Below, in pieces: positions 1-9,463 of a DNA stretch of 18,083 nt. How positions within the stretch are numbered: position 1 is the stretch's first letter; each line of letters begins with the position of its first letter. The notes under the pieces are model-generated. The model saw only the letters and a list, made by a program, of their open reading frames with translations. It searched no databases and had not been told where the DNA came from. Both the position numbers and the translations under genes were made by a program. Origin of the DNA: JALHMQ01 sp037441125 (GTDB lineage: Bacteria > Pseudomonadota > Gammaproteobacteria > Burkholderiales > Burkholderiaceae_F); assembly GCA_037441125.1 (NCBI GenBank), contig JBBIST010000068.1:1-18083 (forward strand), written 5' to 3'.

Positions 1-51
1 CCGCCGGCGCTCGCCGCCGTGCGCGCGCAGGCAAAGCCGGCGGCGCGATGA
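1..51 (+). CDS. C-terminal end of an unidentified protein (partial)
   Basis: Frame 1 is open from the window edge to a TGA at 49-51 and encodes an Ala/Pro/Arg-rich tail ending AQAKPAAR. Only 16 residues are visible, so the protein cannot be identified. The same-strand tusA-like gene begins about 130 bp downstream. In DNA this GC-rich a short open frame can arise by chance, so this is only a plausible gene end. Confidence 0.3.
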   Translation, partial: PPALAAVRAQAKPAAR

Positions 52-185
52 GCAGTCGCCGCGCGGCCCCGACCGCCGGTTGACGGCCGATGCCGGCAGC
101 CGCGCGCTGTGGATCGCTACACTTCAATGCCGCGAACCGCGCGCCTCGATCCACCGGCGCAGCGGCCGCCACACGGAGACCCGCC

Positions 186-437
186 ATGCAGCCGAGCGCG
201 CTCGCCGTACCGCACGCCGACCGCGAGGTCGACACGCGCGGACTGAACTGCCCGCTGCCGATCCTGCGCGCCAAGAAGGTATTGGCCGAGATGGCGAGCG
301 GCGAGGTGCTGCGCGTGGTTGCGACCGATCCCGGATCGATGCGCGACTTCAAGGCCTTCGCGCGCCAGAGCGGCAACGAACTGCTCGGCCAGGAAGCGCT
401 CGGCGGCGAGTTCATCCATTACCTGCGGCGGCGTTGA
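186..437 (+). CDS. tusA: TusA/SirA-family sulfurtransferase
   Basis: This 83-residue protein matches the TusA family, small cytosolic sulfur-carrier proteins that take persulfide sulfur from a cysteine desulfurase and pass it on for tRNA thiolation, molybdenum-cofactor or other sulfur chemistry. The signature is DTRGLNCPLPILRAKK: the Cys at about residue 22 followed by Pro-x-Pro is the sulfur-carrying CPxP motif. The rest (a helix, a VVATDPGS strand-loop, then FKAFARQSGNELL and a final strand) is the two-layer alpha/beta TusA fold at its normal length of about 80 residues. The frame is open further upstream, but I chose the ATG at 186 because GGAG at 175-178 lies 7 bases before it and family homology begins soon after. 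The specific acceptor cannot be told from sequence; several TusA paralogues often coexist, so the gene symbol denotes the family. Confidence 0.88.
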   Translation: MQPSALAVPHADREVDTRGLNCPLPILRAKKVLAEMASGEVLRVVATDPGSMRDFKAFARQSGNELLGQEALGGEFIHYLRRR

Positions 438-477
438 CCGTGCGACCCGTGCGCCGCGACTTCGGCTGCCGTCCCCG

Positions 478-894
478 ATGAAGCGCTTGATCGTCGTGCT
501 GGTGGCATTGGCCGGCGCGGTGGCGCTGTACTTCGTGCTCGTGCTCAACTGGAACTACTCGACCGGCGAGCGCGCCGGCTGGGTGCAAAAACTCAGCAAG
601 AAGGGCTGGATCTGCAAGACCTGGGAGGGCGAGATGGCGATGGTCACGATGCCCGGCGCCGTGCCCGAGAAGTTCCTGTTCACGGTCTGGGACGACGCGG
701 TCGCGGCCGAGATCAACCGCAAGATCGGCAAACGCGTGGCGCTGCACTACGAGCAGAAGGTCGGCCTGCCGACGCGCTGCTTCGGCGACACGCGCCACAT
801 CGTCACCGGCGTGGCGCTGGTCGACGACATTCCGCTCGTGCCGGGACTAACCGTGCCGCAGGGCGGCGCGACGCCGGCGCCGCAGCCGAAATAG
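478..894 (+). CDS. Small membrane-anchored protein of unknown function
   Basis: The protein has 138 residues. A single hydrophobic segment at about residues 4-22 (LIVVLVALAGAVALYFVLVL) is an uncleaved anchor or signal sequence. It is followed by a conserved-looking soluble domain rich in aromatic and charged residues: NYSTGERAGWVQKLSKKGWICKTWEGEM, VWDDAVAAEINRKIGKRVALHYEQ, GLPTRCFGDTRH. Two cysteines lie in the soluble part. From memory, related proteins in proteobacteria are sometimes labelled 6-phosphogluconate dehydrogenase, but nothing here supports that: there is no Rossmann GxGxxG motif and the protein is far too short. The frame is open to 319, but the ATG at 478 places the anchor at the N-terminus. 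It lies 40 bp after the tusA-like gene on the same strand and could be co-transcribed. It converges with the valS fragment, whose stop is only 4 bp away. Confidence 0.7.
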   Translation: MKRLIVVLVALAGAVALYFVLVLNWNYSTGERAGWVQKLSKKGWICKTWEGEMAMVTMPGAVPEKFLFTVWDDAVAAEINRKIGKRVALHYEQKVGLPTRCFGDTRHIVTGVALVDDIPLVPGLTVPQGGATPAPQPK

Positions 895-898
895 GGCT

Positions 899-1084
899 TC
901 ACCCCGCCAGCCGCGCCGCCTGTTCGCGCACCTTGCCGAGCGTCGCGCCAATGCTGGCGAGGCGCTGCCGCTCCTGCTCGACCACGGCAGCCGGCGCGCG
1001 CGCGACAAAGCTCTCGTTCGCCAAACTGGCGTTGGCCTTGGCGATCTCGCCTTCCAGGCGCGCGATCTCGCGCGCCAGTCGCTC
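899..1084 (-). pseudogene. Second, partial copy of the valS 3' end
   Basis: Read on the minus strand this encodes ERLAREIARLEGEIAKANA, then SFVARAPAAVVEQERQRLA and KVREQAARLAG before a stop at 899-901. This is the C-terminal coiled-coil arm of valyl-tRNA synthetase, which is present again at the end of the full-length valS about 1.5 kb away in the same orientation. Hand alignment of 905-1084 with 2394-2573 gives 17 mismatches in 180 bases and no gaps. Nine are synonymous and eight fall in five codons, and there is no internal stop, so this copy diverged while coding-constrained. Upstream of 1084 the homology stops abruptly, and none of the catalytic parts of ValS is present. It could not make a synthetase; an open frame continues upstream to about 1390, but I see no reason to think it is expressed. 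Confidence 0.85.
905..1084 (+). repeat. Left copy of 180-bp direct repeat (valS 3' end)
   Basis: About 91% identical to 2394-2573, same orientation, no gaps. The longest perfectly matching run is 48 bases, covering about 956-1003. The two copies bracket about 1.3 kb that holds the DUF433/DUF5615 pair. They could be recombination or attachment-site footprints, or simply a segmental duplication. Confidence 0.85.
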
Positions 1085-1433
1085 GCTCGCCGCACCCCCT
1101 ATCGGCCAATGCGTCATGCCAAGGGTGTGTCTCCAGGGGAGGCGTTGAGCATGGACGTCCGCGCGTAGCTGCTGCGGGACTTGCCGCGGCCAAAAGTCAT
1201 CGAAGTCCTCGATGCGCGCGATGGGTCGCGCGGCGGGCTCGCGGGCTCCTTGCGGGTTAGGTTCAAGGTTGCAGTGCCCGGACCACAGTTGCTCGGGCGA
1301 ACGCTGCACTTCGGCAGGGGGCTGCTCGCTGCGGCAGTGTAGGGACGCAAAGAATTTCGGGCGTGCAGGTACCTGATTTGCACCCCGCATACCCGCGCGC
1401 GCAGAATGCGCTCGATGACATGGGGTCTAGGCT
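1085..1433. other. Gap of about 350 bp with no recognisable gene
   Basis: The minus strand stays open across most of this stretch, continuing upstream from the valS fragment (it includes FDDFWPRQVPQQLRADVH), but I do not recognise the sequence. It has no obvious start signal and may be chance coding potential or a decayed gene. The plus strand has a perfect 10-bp palindrome, CAGGTACCTG, at 1366-1375, 59 bp before the DUF433 start. A weak possible promoter (TTGCAC at 1378, CAGAAT at 1402) lies just beyond it. Confidence 0.5.
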
Positions 1434-1685
1434 ATGGACGAGCGCAAGCTGCTTGAGCGGATCACGATCAATCCGGAGATCTTCGGCGGCAAGCCGATCA
1501 TCCGGGGTCGCCGCATCGCGGTCGAGCACATCCTCGGCATGCTCGCGGCGGGATCGACGGCGCCAACGATTCTCGAGTACTACCCCTATCTCGAGCCGGA
1601 AGACGTGCAAGCCTGTCTCGTATATGCACGTCGGCTTGTCGGTAACGAGCGCGTCGAGCCGTCGTTCGTCGGCTCGGAGACTTGA
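1434..1685 (+). CDS. DUF433 family protein, probable antitoxin
   Basis: This 83-residue protein is a full-length DUF433 member. It shows the family hallmarks RITINPEIFGGKPIIRGRRI, a helix-turn-helix-like segment (AVEHILGMLAAGSTAPTILEYYP) and YLEPEDVQACLVYARRLV. DUF433 proteins have a winged-helix DNA-binding fold and are very often encoded just upstream of DUF5615 PIN-like proteins, as predicted type II toxin-antitoxin pairs in which the DUF433 protein is the antitoxin and likely autorepressor. That arrangement is present here: its TGA (1683-1685) overlaps the TTG start of the next gene by the TTGA quartet. The ATG at 1434 has GGGG at 1422-1425 as a modest ribosome site. The gene looks intact although its partner is broken. 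Confidence 0.88.
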   Translation: MDERKLLERITINPEIFGGKPIIRGRRIAVEHILGMLAAGSTAPTILEYYPYLEPEDVQACLVYARRLVGNERVEPSFVGSET

Positions 1686-2102
1686 AGCTCCTGCTTGATA
1701 CCTGCGTGTCGCCGCGCACGCGCGATGCGCTCGTGCGCGACGGGCACGACGTCGTTTGGGCTGGCGACTGGCAGCCCGATCCGGGCGATCATGGAAGCTG
1801 CGCTCGCCGAAGGGCGCGTGCTCGTCACGCTCGACAAGGACTTCGGCGCCTTGGCCGTGGTCTTCGGCCAGCCGCATTGCGGCATCGTGCGCCTCGTGGA
1901 TATCGAACCGTCCGCGCAGGCCGCCGCATGCCGCGACGTGATGCAGCGACATGGGGCGGAACTGCGCGTTGGTGCGATCGCGAGTGTGACGAAGGATCGG
2001 ATACGGCTGCGTCCGCCGCAGCAGGCGGCAGAGCCGCCCGGAACGGAGTCCGACGATCAGGCGTCGGGAGTTCGAGCTGGATCGCCGGGAAACGAAGCTT
2101 GA
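1682..2102 (+). pseudogene. DUF5615 PIN-like toxin, frameshifted
   Basis: The N-terminal part in the frame of 1682 reads MKLLLDTCVSPRTRDAL, then DGHDVVWAGDWQPDPGD, which is the DUF5615 (PIN-like, Mut7-C-related) start with its first acidic residue. After about 1789 that frame turns to unrelated sequence. The family pattern resumes in the next frame from 1788: IMEAALAEGRVLVTLDKDFG, then VVFGQPHCGIVRLV and a tail RIRLRPP. Family members usually have two extra residues between PGD and the Ile, so the shift fits an 8-bp deletion. The start is TTG, overlapping the DUF433 stop; GGAGA at 1676-1680 is very close to it. The second frame runs past the usual family end to a TGA at 2100-2102. The predicted RNase-like toxin should be inactive unless ribosomes frameshift or the base call is wrong. 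Confidence 0.8.
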
Positions 2103-2378
2103 GCCATGGGTCCCTGCCGTCACGGAACGCGGAGAAAGTGCGCGGACTCGTTCGGCCATTTCGAACGTTCGGTGCGCCCGATTCGGATCATCTTTGCCTC
2201 AGATTCGGATCGATTTGACCCATCCGTTCGAGGAGGCGCGGGTCATGGCTGCCGAGGGTACCGGCGCTCGTCGCTTTCCGCGGTCAAGCCGATCCGAAGA
2301 CACCGTGCGCGGTCGTTCGCCAATTGGTCAAGCAACTTAGTGCCGCTGTCCAGCCGCAGTCCGGCCAGCATAGCCGCG
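2103..2378. other. Gene-free stretch between the broken toxin and the valS stop
   Basis: No convincing coding frame is present on either strand. The only structure I see is a 10-bp direct repeat, GATTCGGATC, at 2180-2189 and 2202-2211 (listed separately). The bases next to valS (about 2290-2378) show no U-tract terminator. Confidence 0.5.
2180..2211 (+). repeat. Two 10-bp direct repeats spaced 22 bp
   Basis: GATTCGGATC occurs at 2180 and again at 2202, a 22-bp period, with partial similarity in the spacer. Short repeats spaced two helical turns apart are typical of transposase-binding sites at the ends of some insertion sequences, IS21-type for example. No transposase gene or terminal dinucleotide is visible, so this is only a candidate relic. 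Confidence 0.45.
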
Positions 2379-5249
<2,871 letters not shown>

Positions 5250-5353
5250 GTCCGGGGAGTTCCGCGCGCATCTTTGCGCGTCTGGAGCGGGGGCGGGCAA
5301 TTCTAGGCGAGCGTGCCTGTACGCTATTCGCCTCGCCCCGCACCGAGATCGAG
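5250..5353. promoter_or_regulatory. Divergent intergenic region, valS / metalloprotease
   Basis: This 104-bp gap must carry the start signals of both genes. For valS (minus strand) a -10-like TAGAAT lies at 5301-5306 (plus-strand ATTCTA), without a clear -35. A hairpin with arms CGCGCA and TGCGCG and a 4-base loop sits at 5265-5280, 15 bases before the valS ATG. No convincing promoter was seen for the metalloprotease. Confidence 0.35.
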
Positions 5354-8200
5354 ATGCCGCCCTCGCTACCTTCTCCTGTCGCGGTTGCGCCCGCAGTCCG
5401 GCGCGCGCGAACCTCTGCCCCGATCCTGTCGGCGATCGCCGCGGCCTTGGCGCTGTCGCCGCCGGTTCTGGCGGCGACGCCGGACGCGCACGCAGCGATT
5501 ACCGCTGCTGCGCCGGCGCAGGCCGATCGCTCGGAGCCGGCGCCCGCTGCGCCGGTGCCGGCCAATGCCGCTGCGCCCGGCAGCGCGCCGACGCCGCCGC
5601 GACCGGGCGAACCGCCGCCGCTGCGGCCGTTTGCCGAGGTGATCCGCGAGGCGCGCGAGCTCAAGGGCTTCCTGACCCTGTGGCAGCGCGACGAGCGCAC
5701 CTGGATCGAGGTGCGACCGGAGGGTCTCGACCAGCCGTTCTTCTTCGGCCACTCGCTGGCGCAGGGCCTGGGCGAGCGCTTCTTTTTCCCGGGCCTGACC
5801 GGACCCGAGCAGGTGGTCGTCCTGCGCCGCGTCGGCAACACGCTGCAATTGCTGGCGCAAAACCTGCGCGTGCGCGCACCGGCGGGCACGCCGCTGGCGA
5901 TCGCCGTGCGCGAGAGCTACTCGGACAGCCTGCTCGCCTCGGCGCCGGTGGTTTCGGCGCTGCACCCCGAGCGCCGCTCGTTCCTGGTCGACGCCGCGGT
6001 GCTGTTCGGCGGCGATCTCGCCGGGGCGCTGTCGCACCTCGAGGCGGCGTTCCGGCTGTCGTACACGCTCGACCGCGCCAACAGCACGATCGAGCGCGTG
6101 CGCACGACCGACCAGGGAACGTTCATCACCGTGCGCCAGCACTTCTCGCTGCCGAAGCTGCCGCCGCCGCCGGTGACTGCGCCGCCGCCGGGCACGCCGG
6201 TGCCGACGCCGCCGCTGACGCTGCCCGATGCGCGCAGCCTGTTCCTCGCCTTCACTTTCACGCTGGCGCCGCTGCCGGCCGAGCCGAAGCGGCCGCGTGC
6301 GGCCGACCAGCGCGTCGGCCACTTCACGACGTCATACTGGGACTTCGCCCGCCCCGAGCAGGGCGACCTGCGCACCCATTACGTCGAGCGCTGGCGGCTG
6401 GAGAAGAAGGACCCGCAGGCCGAACTGTCGGAGCCGAAGGAGCCGATCGTCGTCTGGATGGACCGCAACATCCCGGAGGACGTGCGCGAGCCGGTGCGCG
6501 CCGGCATCCTCGAGTGGAACAAGGCTTTCGAGCGCGCCGGCTTTCGCAACGCGATCGAGGTGCGCCAGCAGCCGGCCGATGCCGACTGGAGCACGCTCGA
6601 AGGCACGCGCCACATCGCCGTGCGCTGGTTCGCGATGCAGGGACCGGGCGCGGTGGCGATCGGTCCGAGCCAGGTCGATCCGCGCAGCGGCGAGATCCTG
6701 CGCGCGGCGATCCTGATCCCGCAGAACTGGCTGCGCTTCGCCAGCGGCTTCCTGCGCGATCAGGAGCCGCGCCTGCCGCCGGCGGTCACCGGCGCGGAGG
6801 CCTTTCACGCCACGCCGGCCGCGTCGCTCGAACAGATGCTCGCCGGCCGCCAGTGCAGCTACGCCAGCCAGGCCTTCGAGCAAACCGCGTTGGCCTTCGA
6901 GCTGCTGGTGGCGCGCGGCGAACTCGCTCCGGGCAGCGAGGAAGCGCGCCGTTTCGTCGCCGGCGCGCTCAAGGACGTGACGATGCACGAGATGGGGCAC
7001 GCGCTCGGCCTGCGCCACAACTTCCTCGGCTCGGCCGGGGTTCGTCTCGAGCAGTTGCGCGACGCCGCCTTCACCGCCCGGCGCGGCATCTCCAACTCGG
7101 TGATGGACTACAACGCGCTCAACATCCCGCTCGCCGGCGAGCCGGCCGCCCACTACAACCAGACCACGATCGGTCCCTACGACGTCTGGGCGATCGAGTA
7201 CGCGTACCGCCAGTTCCCGCCCGAACAGGAAGCGGCCGAGCTGGCTCGCATCGCCGCGCGCTCGGCGCTCGATCCGGATCTTGCCTACGCCACCGACGAG
7301 GACGCGGTGCCGGCGCTCGGCGGCGGCCTCGACCCGCGCATCAACCAGTTCGACCTCGGTCACGATCCGCTCGTCTTTTATCAGCGCAACTTCAAGCTGG
7401 CGCGCGAGCTGTGGCAGCGCACGCGCGTGCGCGAACTGCCGGCCGGCGACAGCTTCGCGCTGTACCGGCGCAACGTGCAGCGCGGACTGGGCTGGTTCGC
7501 CGGCGCGGTGCTGCCGCTGTCGCGCTTCGTCGGCGGCGTCTACACCTCGCGCCGGGTCGCCGGCGAAGGCCAGGAGCCGCTGTTCGTGCCGGTGGCGGCG
7601 GAGCGCCAGCGCGAGGCGCTGGCGATCCTGACGCGCGAGCTTTTCAGCAGCGACAGCTTCCGCTTCGACCCGGCCTTCATGCGCATGCTCGGCGTCGAGC
7701 ATCGGGAGCGCGAGCCGGGGCGCGCGGCGCGCGTGACGCCGCCGCTCGCCTTCAGCCTGCCCGAGTCGGTGCTGGCGATCCAGCGCAGCGTGCTCGACCA
7801 GTTGCTCGGCGACGGGGTGGCGGTGCGACTGGCGGCGGCCGAGAGCAAGGTCGACGATCGCCGCCAGGCGCTGCCGCTGGCCGAGGTGCACGAGCGGCTG
7901 GCCGACAGCGTCTGGAGCGAACTGGCCACCGGCGCCGAGATCGACAGCTTGCGCCGCAACCTGCAGCGCGAGCATTTGCGCCGCGTGGCGGCGGCGCTGG
8001 TGCGCGCGCCGAGCCCGGTCGCAGCCGATGTGCGCGCGGTCAACCGCCAGGTCGCGCTGCGCTTGCAGGCCGATCTGCGGCGCGCCATCGATCGCGCGCG
8101 CGAGCGGCAGCTGTCGCCGACCACGCGCGCGCATCTGGCCGAGAGTGCCGCCCTGCTCGCCGAGGCGCTGCGGGCGCCGCTGGTCAAGCAAGGCGTCTGA
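5354..8200 (+). CDS. Secreted zinc-dependent metalloprotease (DUF5117/DUF4953 type)
   Basis: The protein has 948 residues. An Arg-containing N-terminus and hydrophobic stretch with a likely cleavage site after VLA (about residue 40) indicate export. An Ala/Pro-rich linker follows (about 41-95), then an N-terminal domain typical of this family (GFLTLWQRDERTWIEV, then QPFFFGHSLAQGLGERFFFPGL). After a second Pro-rich linker at about 269-292 comes the catalytic region. HEMGHALGLRH at 545-555 is the extended metzincin motif HExxHxxGxxH, with zinc ligands His545, His549 and His555 and catalytic Glu546. SVMDY, with Met at about 584, looks like the Met-turn. The substrate is unknown; it should act in the periplasm or outside the cell. 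I chose the ATG at 5354, which gives the signal peptide directly; the frame is open to 5153 inside valS. The gene is divergent from valS and convergent with the DUF2486-like gene, splitting an otherwise co-directional cluster. Confidence 0.87.
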   Translation: MPPSLPSPVAVAPAVRRARTSAPILSAIAAALALSPPVLAATPDAHAAITAAAPAQADRSEPAPAAPVPANAAAPGSAPTPPRPGEPPPLRPFAEVIREARELKGFLTLWQRDERTWIEVRPEGLDQPFFFGHSLAQGLGERFFFPGLTGPEQVVVLRRVGNTLQLLAQNLRVRAPAGTPLAIAVRESYSDSLLASAPVVSALHPERRSFLVDAAVLFGGDLAGALSHLEAAFRLSYTLDRANSTIERVRTTDQGTFITVRQHFSLPKLPPPPVTAPPPGTPVPTPPLTLPDARSLFLAFTFTLAPLPAEPKRPRAADQRVGHFTTSYWDFARPEQGDLRTHYVERWRLEKKDPQAELSEPKEPIVVWMDRNIPEDVREPVRAGILEWNKAFERAGFRNAIEVRQQPADADWSTLEGTRHIAVRWFAMQGPGAVAIGPSQVDPRSGEILRAAILIPQNWLRFASGFLRDQEPRLPPAVTGAEAFHATPAASLEQMLAGRQCSYASQAFEQTALAFELLVARGELAPGSEEARRFVAGALKDVTMHEMGHALGLRHNFLGSAGVRLEQLRDAAFTARRGISNSVMDYNALNIPLAGEPAAHYNQTTIGPYDVWAIEYAYRQFPPEQEAAELARIAARSALDPDLAYATDEDAVPALGGGLDPRINQFDLGHDPLVFYQRNFKLARELWQRTRVRELPAGDSFALYRRNVQRGLGWFAGAVLPLSRFVGGVYTSRRVAGEGQEPLFVPVAAERQREALAILTRELFSSDSFRFDPAFMRMLGVEHREREPGRAARVTPPLAFSLPESVLAIQRSVLDQLLGDGVAVRLAAAESKVDDRRQALPLAEVHERLADSVWSELATGAEIDSLRRNLQREHLRRVAAALVRAPSPVAADVRAVNRQVALRLQADLRRAIDRARERQLSPTTRAHLAESAALLAEALRAPLVKQGV

Positions 8201-8209
8201 AGTAGGTTC

Positions 8210-8223
8210 GGCGCCGCGGCGCC
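8210..8223. terminator. GC palindrome between convergent genes, possible terminator
   Basis: GGCGCCGCGGCGCC is a perfect 14-bp palindrome located 9 bp after the metalloprotease stop and 10 bp before the stop of the opposing gene. It could fold on either transcript, but there is no T-tract on either side, so intrinsic termination is uncertain. Confidence 0.25.
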
Positions 8224-8233
8224 GGGCCGCCGG

Positions 8234-8932
8234 TCAGGAGCGCGAACGGTCGCGCAGGCGCGCGAGTTCGGCCTGCACCGCCTGCACGACGAGTTCGCGC
8301 AGCGCCAGAGCGACCGCGCGCCGGATCTCGGGGACGATCTGCGCCACTGCGGCGCCGATCGCCGCATCGACCGCCGGTGCCAGATGGCGGCGCACGATCG
8401 ACTCGCTGTCGGGCGGCAACTGCCGCAGGAGCTCGTCGAGGATCGAGGCGCTCAGCAATGCCGTGTCCGATGGCGCAGGCGGCGGCGGTGCCGCAGCCGT
8501 GGCGGTCGTGGCCCGGGTCGATGCGGCGCCAGACGTCGTCGGGACGACGTCAGCGACCGCCGCAGCCGCAGCCGCGCGCATCAGCGAGGCCGGGATCGAT
8601 ACGGCAGGCGCGATCTCGCCAGCCGCGGGCGCCGCCGCCGGCTCGGGTCGGGCCGGCGGCACCGGCGTGGTGACCGGCGGTGTCTCGACCAGCCAAGTGT
8701 CGGTCTCGAACTGGACACCGAGCACTTGCGGTGCCGTGTCCGCCCGCTCGCTTGGCGCATCGGCAGGCGCAGCCGGCGTTTGTGCGGCCACCGGTGCGTC
8801 GGCAGGGGCGGCAGGCAACGTGGTGTCGAGCTCCAGCTCCGGCAACAGCAGGCGCTCGGTGAGCACCGGAATCGACGGGTCGTCGAGGGGCGCAGCCGGC
8901 ATTGGCCGCGGCTTACCGGGTCGCTCGCTCAT
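8234..8932 (-). CDS. DUF2486-like Ala/Pro-rich protein
   Basis: The protein has 232 residues. The N-terminal DDPSIPVLTERLLLPELELD resembles the start of DUF2486 proteins known from Burkholderia relatives. A long low-complexity Ala/Pro/Thr middle (about 40-150) follows. The C-terminus is helical: SILDELLRQLPPDSESIVRRHL, then AIGAAVAQIVPEIRRAVALAL and RELVVQAVQAELARLRD, and could be amphipathic or coiled-coil. No signal peptide or catalytic motif is seen and the function is unknown. The position supports the assignment: it starts 18 bp after holC, and the familiar order is pepA-holC-DUF2486-valS. The start at 8932 has GGAG 7 bases upstream. The low-complexity part is probably disordered. Confidence 0.72.
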   Translation of the reverse strand: MSERPGKPRPMPAAPLDDPSIPVLTERLLLPELELDTTLPAAPADAPVAAQTPAAPADAPSERADTAPQVLGVQFETDTWLVETPPVTTPVPPARPEPAAAPAAGEIAPAVSIPASLMRAAAAAAVADVVPTTSGAASTRATTATAAAPPPPAPSDTALLSASILDELLRQLPPDSESIVRRHLAPAVDAAIGAAVAQIVPEIRRAVALALRELVVQAVQAELARLRDRSRS

Positions 8933-8950
8933 CGCTGGCTCCGCGCCGCT

Positions 8951-9382
8951 TCAATCGGCGGCTGCCTTGAACGTCGACGGCTCGATGCCGGCCGCGCGGT
9001 AGGCGTTGAAGCGCGCCCGCGCGCAGCGTCGGTCGGCGTCGTCGAGCGAGACCACTTCGATCACCCGCTCGAATTGCGCGAACCACTGCGCGAACTGCGG
9101 CGGCGGTGCATCGTCGAGGTTGAGCAGCACGTCGCGCACCGGCGCGCCGTCCGCCTGCCGGCTGAGCAGGATCGGTGTGTCGGCGGCCAGCGGCGAGTCG
9201 GCATAGACATGCGGCAGGAAGTCCAGGGCCGAGAAGGTCCACAGCGCCGCATCGAAGCGCGCCAGCCGGTCGGCGTTGCCGGCAAAGGCGAGCACCGTTT
9301 TGCCGGCGCCGCGCGCCTTGCGCACGACCCGGCAGGCGTAGTGCAGCCGATGATCGATGTTGAAGTGGAAGTCGATGCGCAT
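8951..9382 (-). CDS. holC: DNA polymerase III subunit chi
   Basis: This 143-residue protein is a full-length HolC. The chi subunit joins psi to the clamp loader of the replicative polymerase and contacts the C-terminus of SSB, helping the transition from primase to polymerase. Recognisable parts are MRIDFHFNIDHRLHYACRVV, KTVLAFAGNADRLARFDAAL, the WTFSALDFLPHVYADSPLA segment characteristic of the family, and FERVIEVVSLDDADRRCARAR near the end. It lies downstream of pepA in the same orientation, as in most beta- and gammaproteobacteria. The start codon at 9382 directly abuts a heptamer-repeat inverted repeat and has no Shine-Dalgarno-like sequence in the preceding 20 bases. Its translation may depend on coupling to pepA or on the folding of that repeat. 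Confidence 0.95.
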   Translation of the reverse strand: MRIDFHFNIDHRLHYACRVVRKARGAGKTVLAFAGNADRLARFDAALWTFSALDFLPHVYADSPLAADTPILLSRQADGAPVRDVLLNLDDAPPPQFAQWFAQFERVIEVVSLDDADRRCARARFNAYRAAGIEPSTFKAAAD

Positions 9383-9459
9383 GGATTCGGGATTCAGGAT
9401 TCGGGATTCGGGATTCGGGGCATCGGTTTCGACACCAACGAATCCTGAATCCCGAATCC
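9383..9459. repeat. Heptamer tandem repeat forming a perfect inverted repeat
   Basis: On the plus strand, 9383-9417 is five head-to-tail heptamers GGATTCG, the second being GGATTCA. The reverse complement of the first three recurs at 9439-9459, giving a perfect 21-bp inverted repeat with 35 bases between the arms. It fills the space between the pepA stop (9464) and the holC start (9382), so in the transcript the second arm ends exactly at the holC AUG. Heptamer runs of this kind are dispersed in some proteobacterial genomes. Here it could work as a REP-like stabiliser, attenuator or translation block. Confidence 0.95.
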
Positions 9460-9463
9460 GACC

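Noticed and set aside
1240..1290. T-loop-like GGTTCAAGG sequence as a possible tRNA gene
   Set aside because: No acceptor, D-arm or anticodon stem could be assembled around it.
899..1390. 163-residue minus-strand frame as a real gene containing a ValRS-like tail
   Set aside because: The last 60 residues are explained as a valS fragment, and the upstream part is unrecognised and has no start signals. I treat it as a fragment rather than a functional coiled-coil protein, though expression is not excluded.
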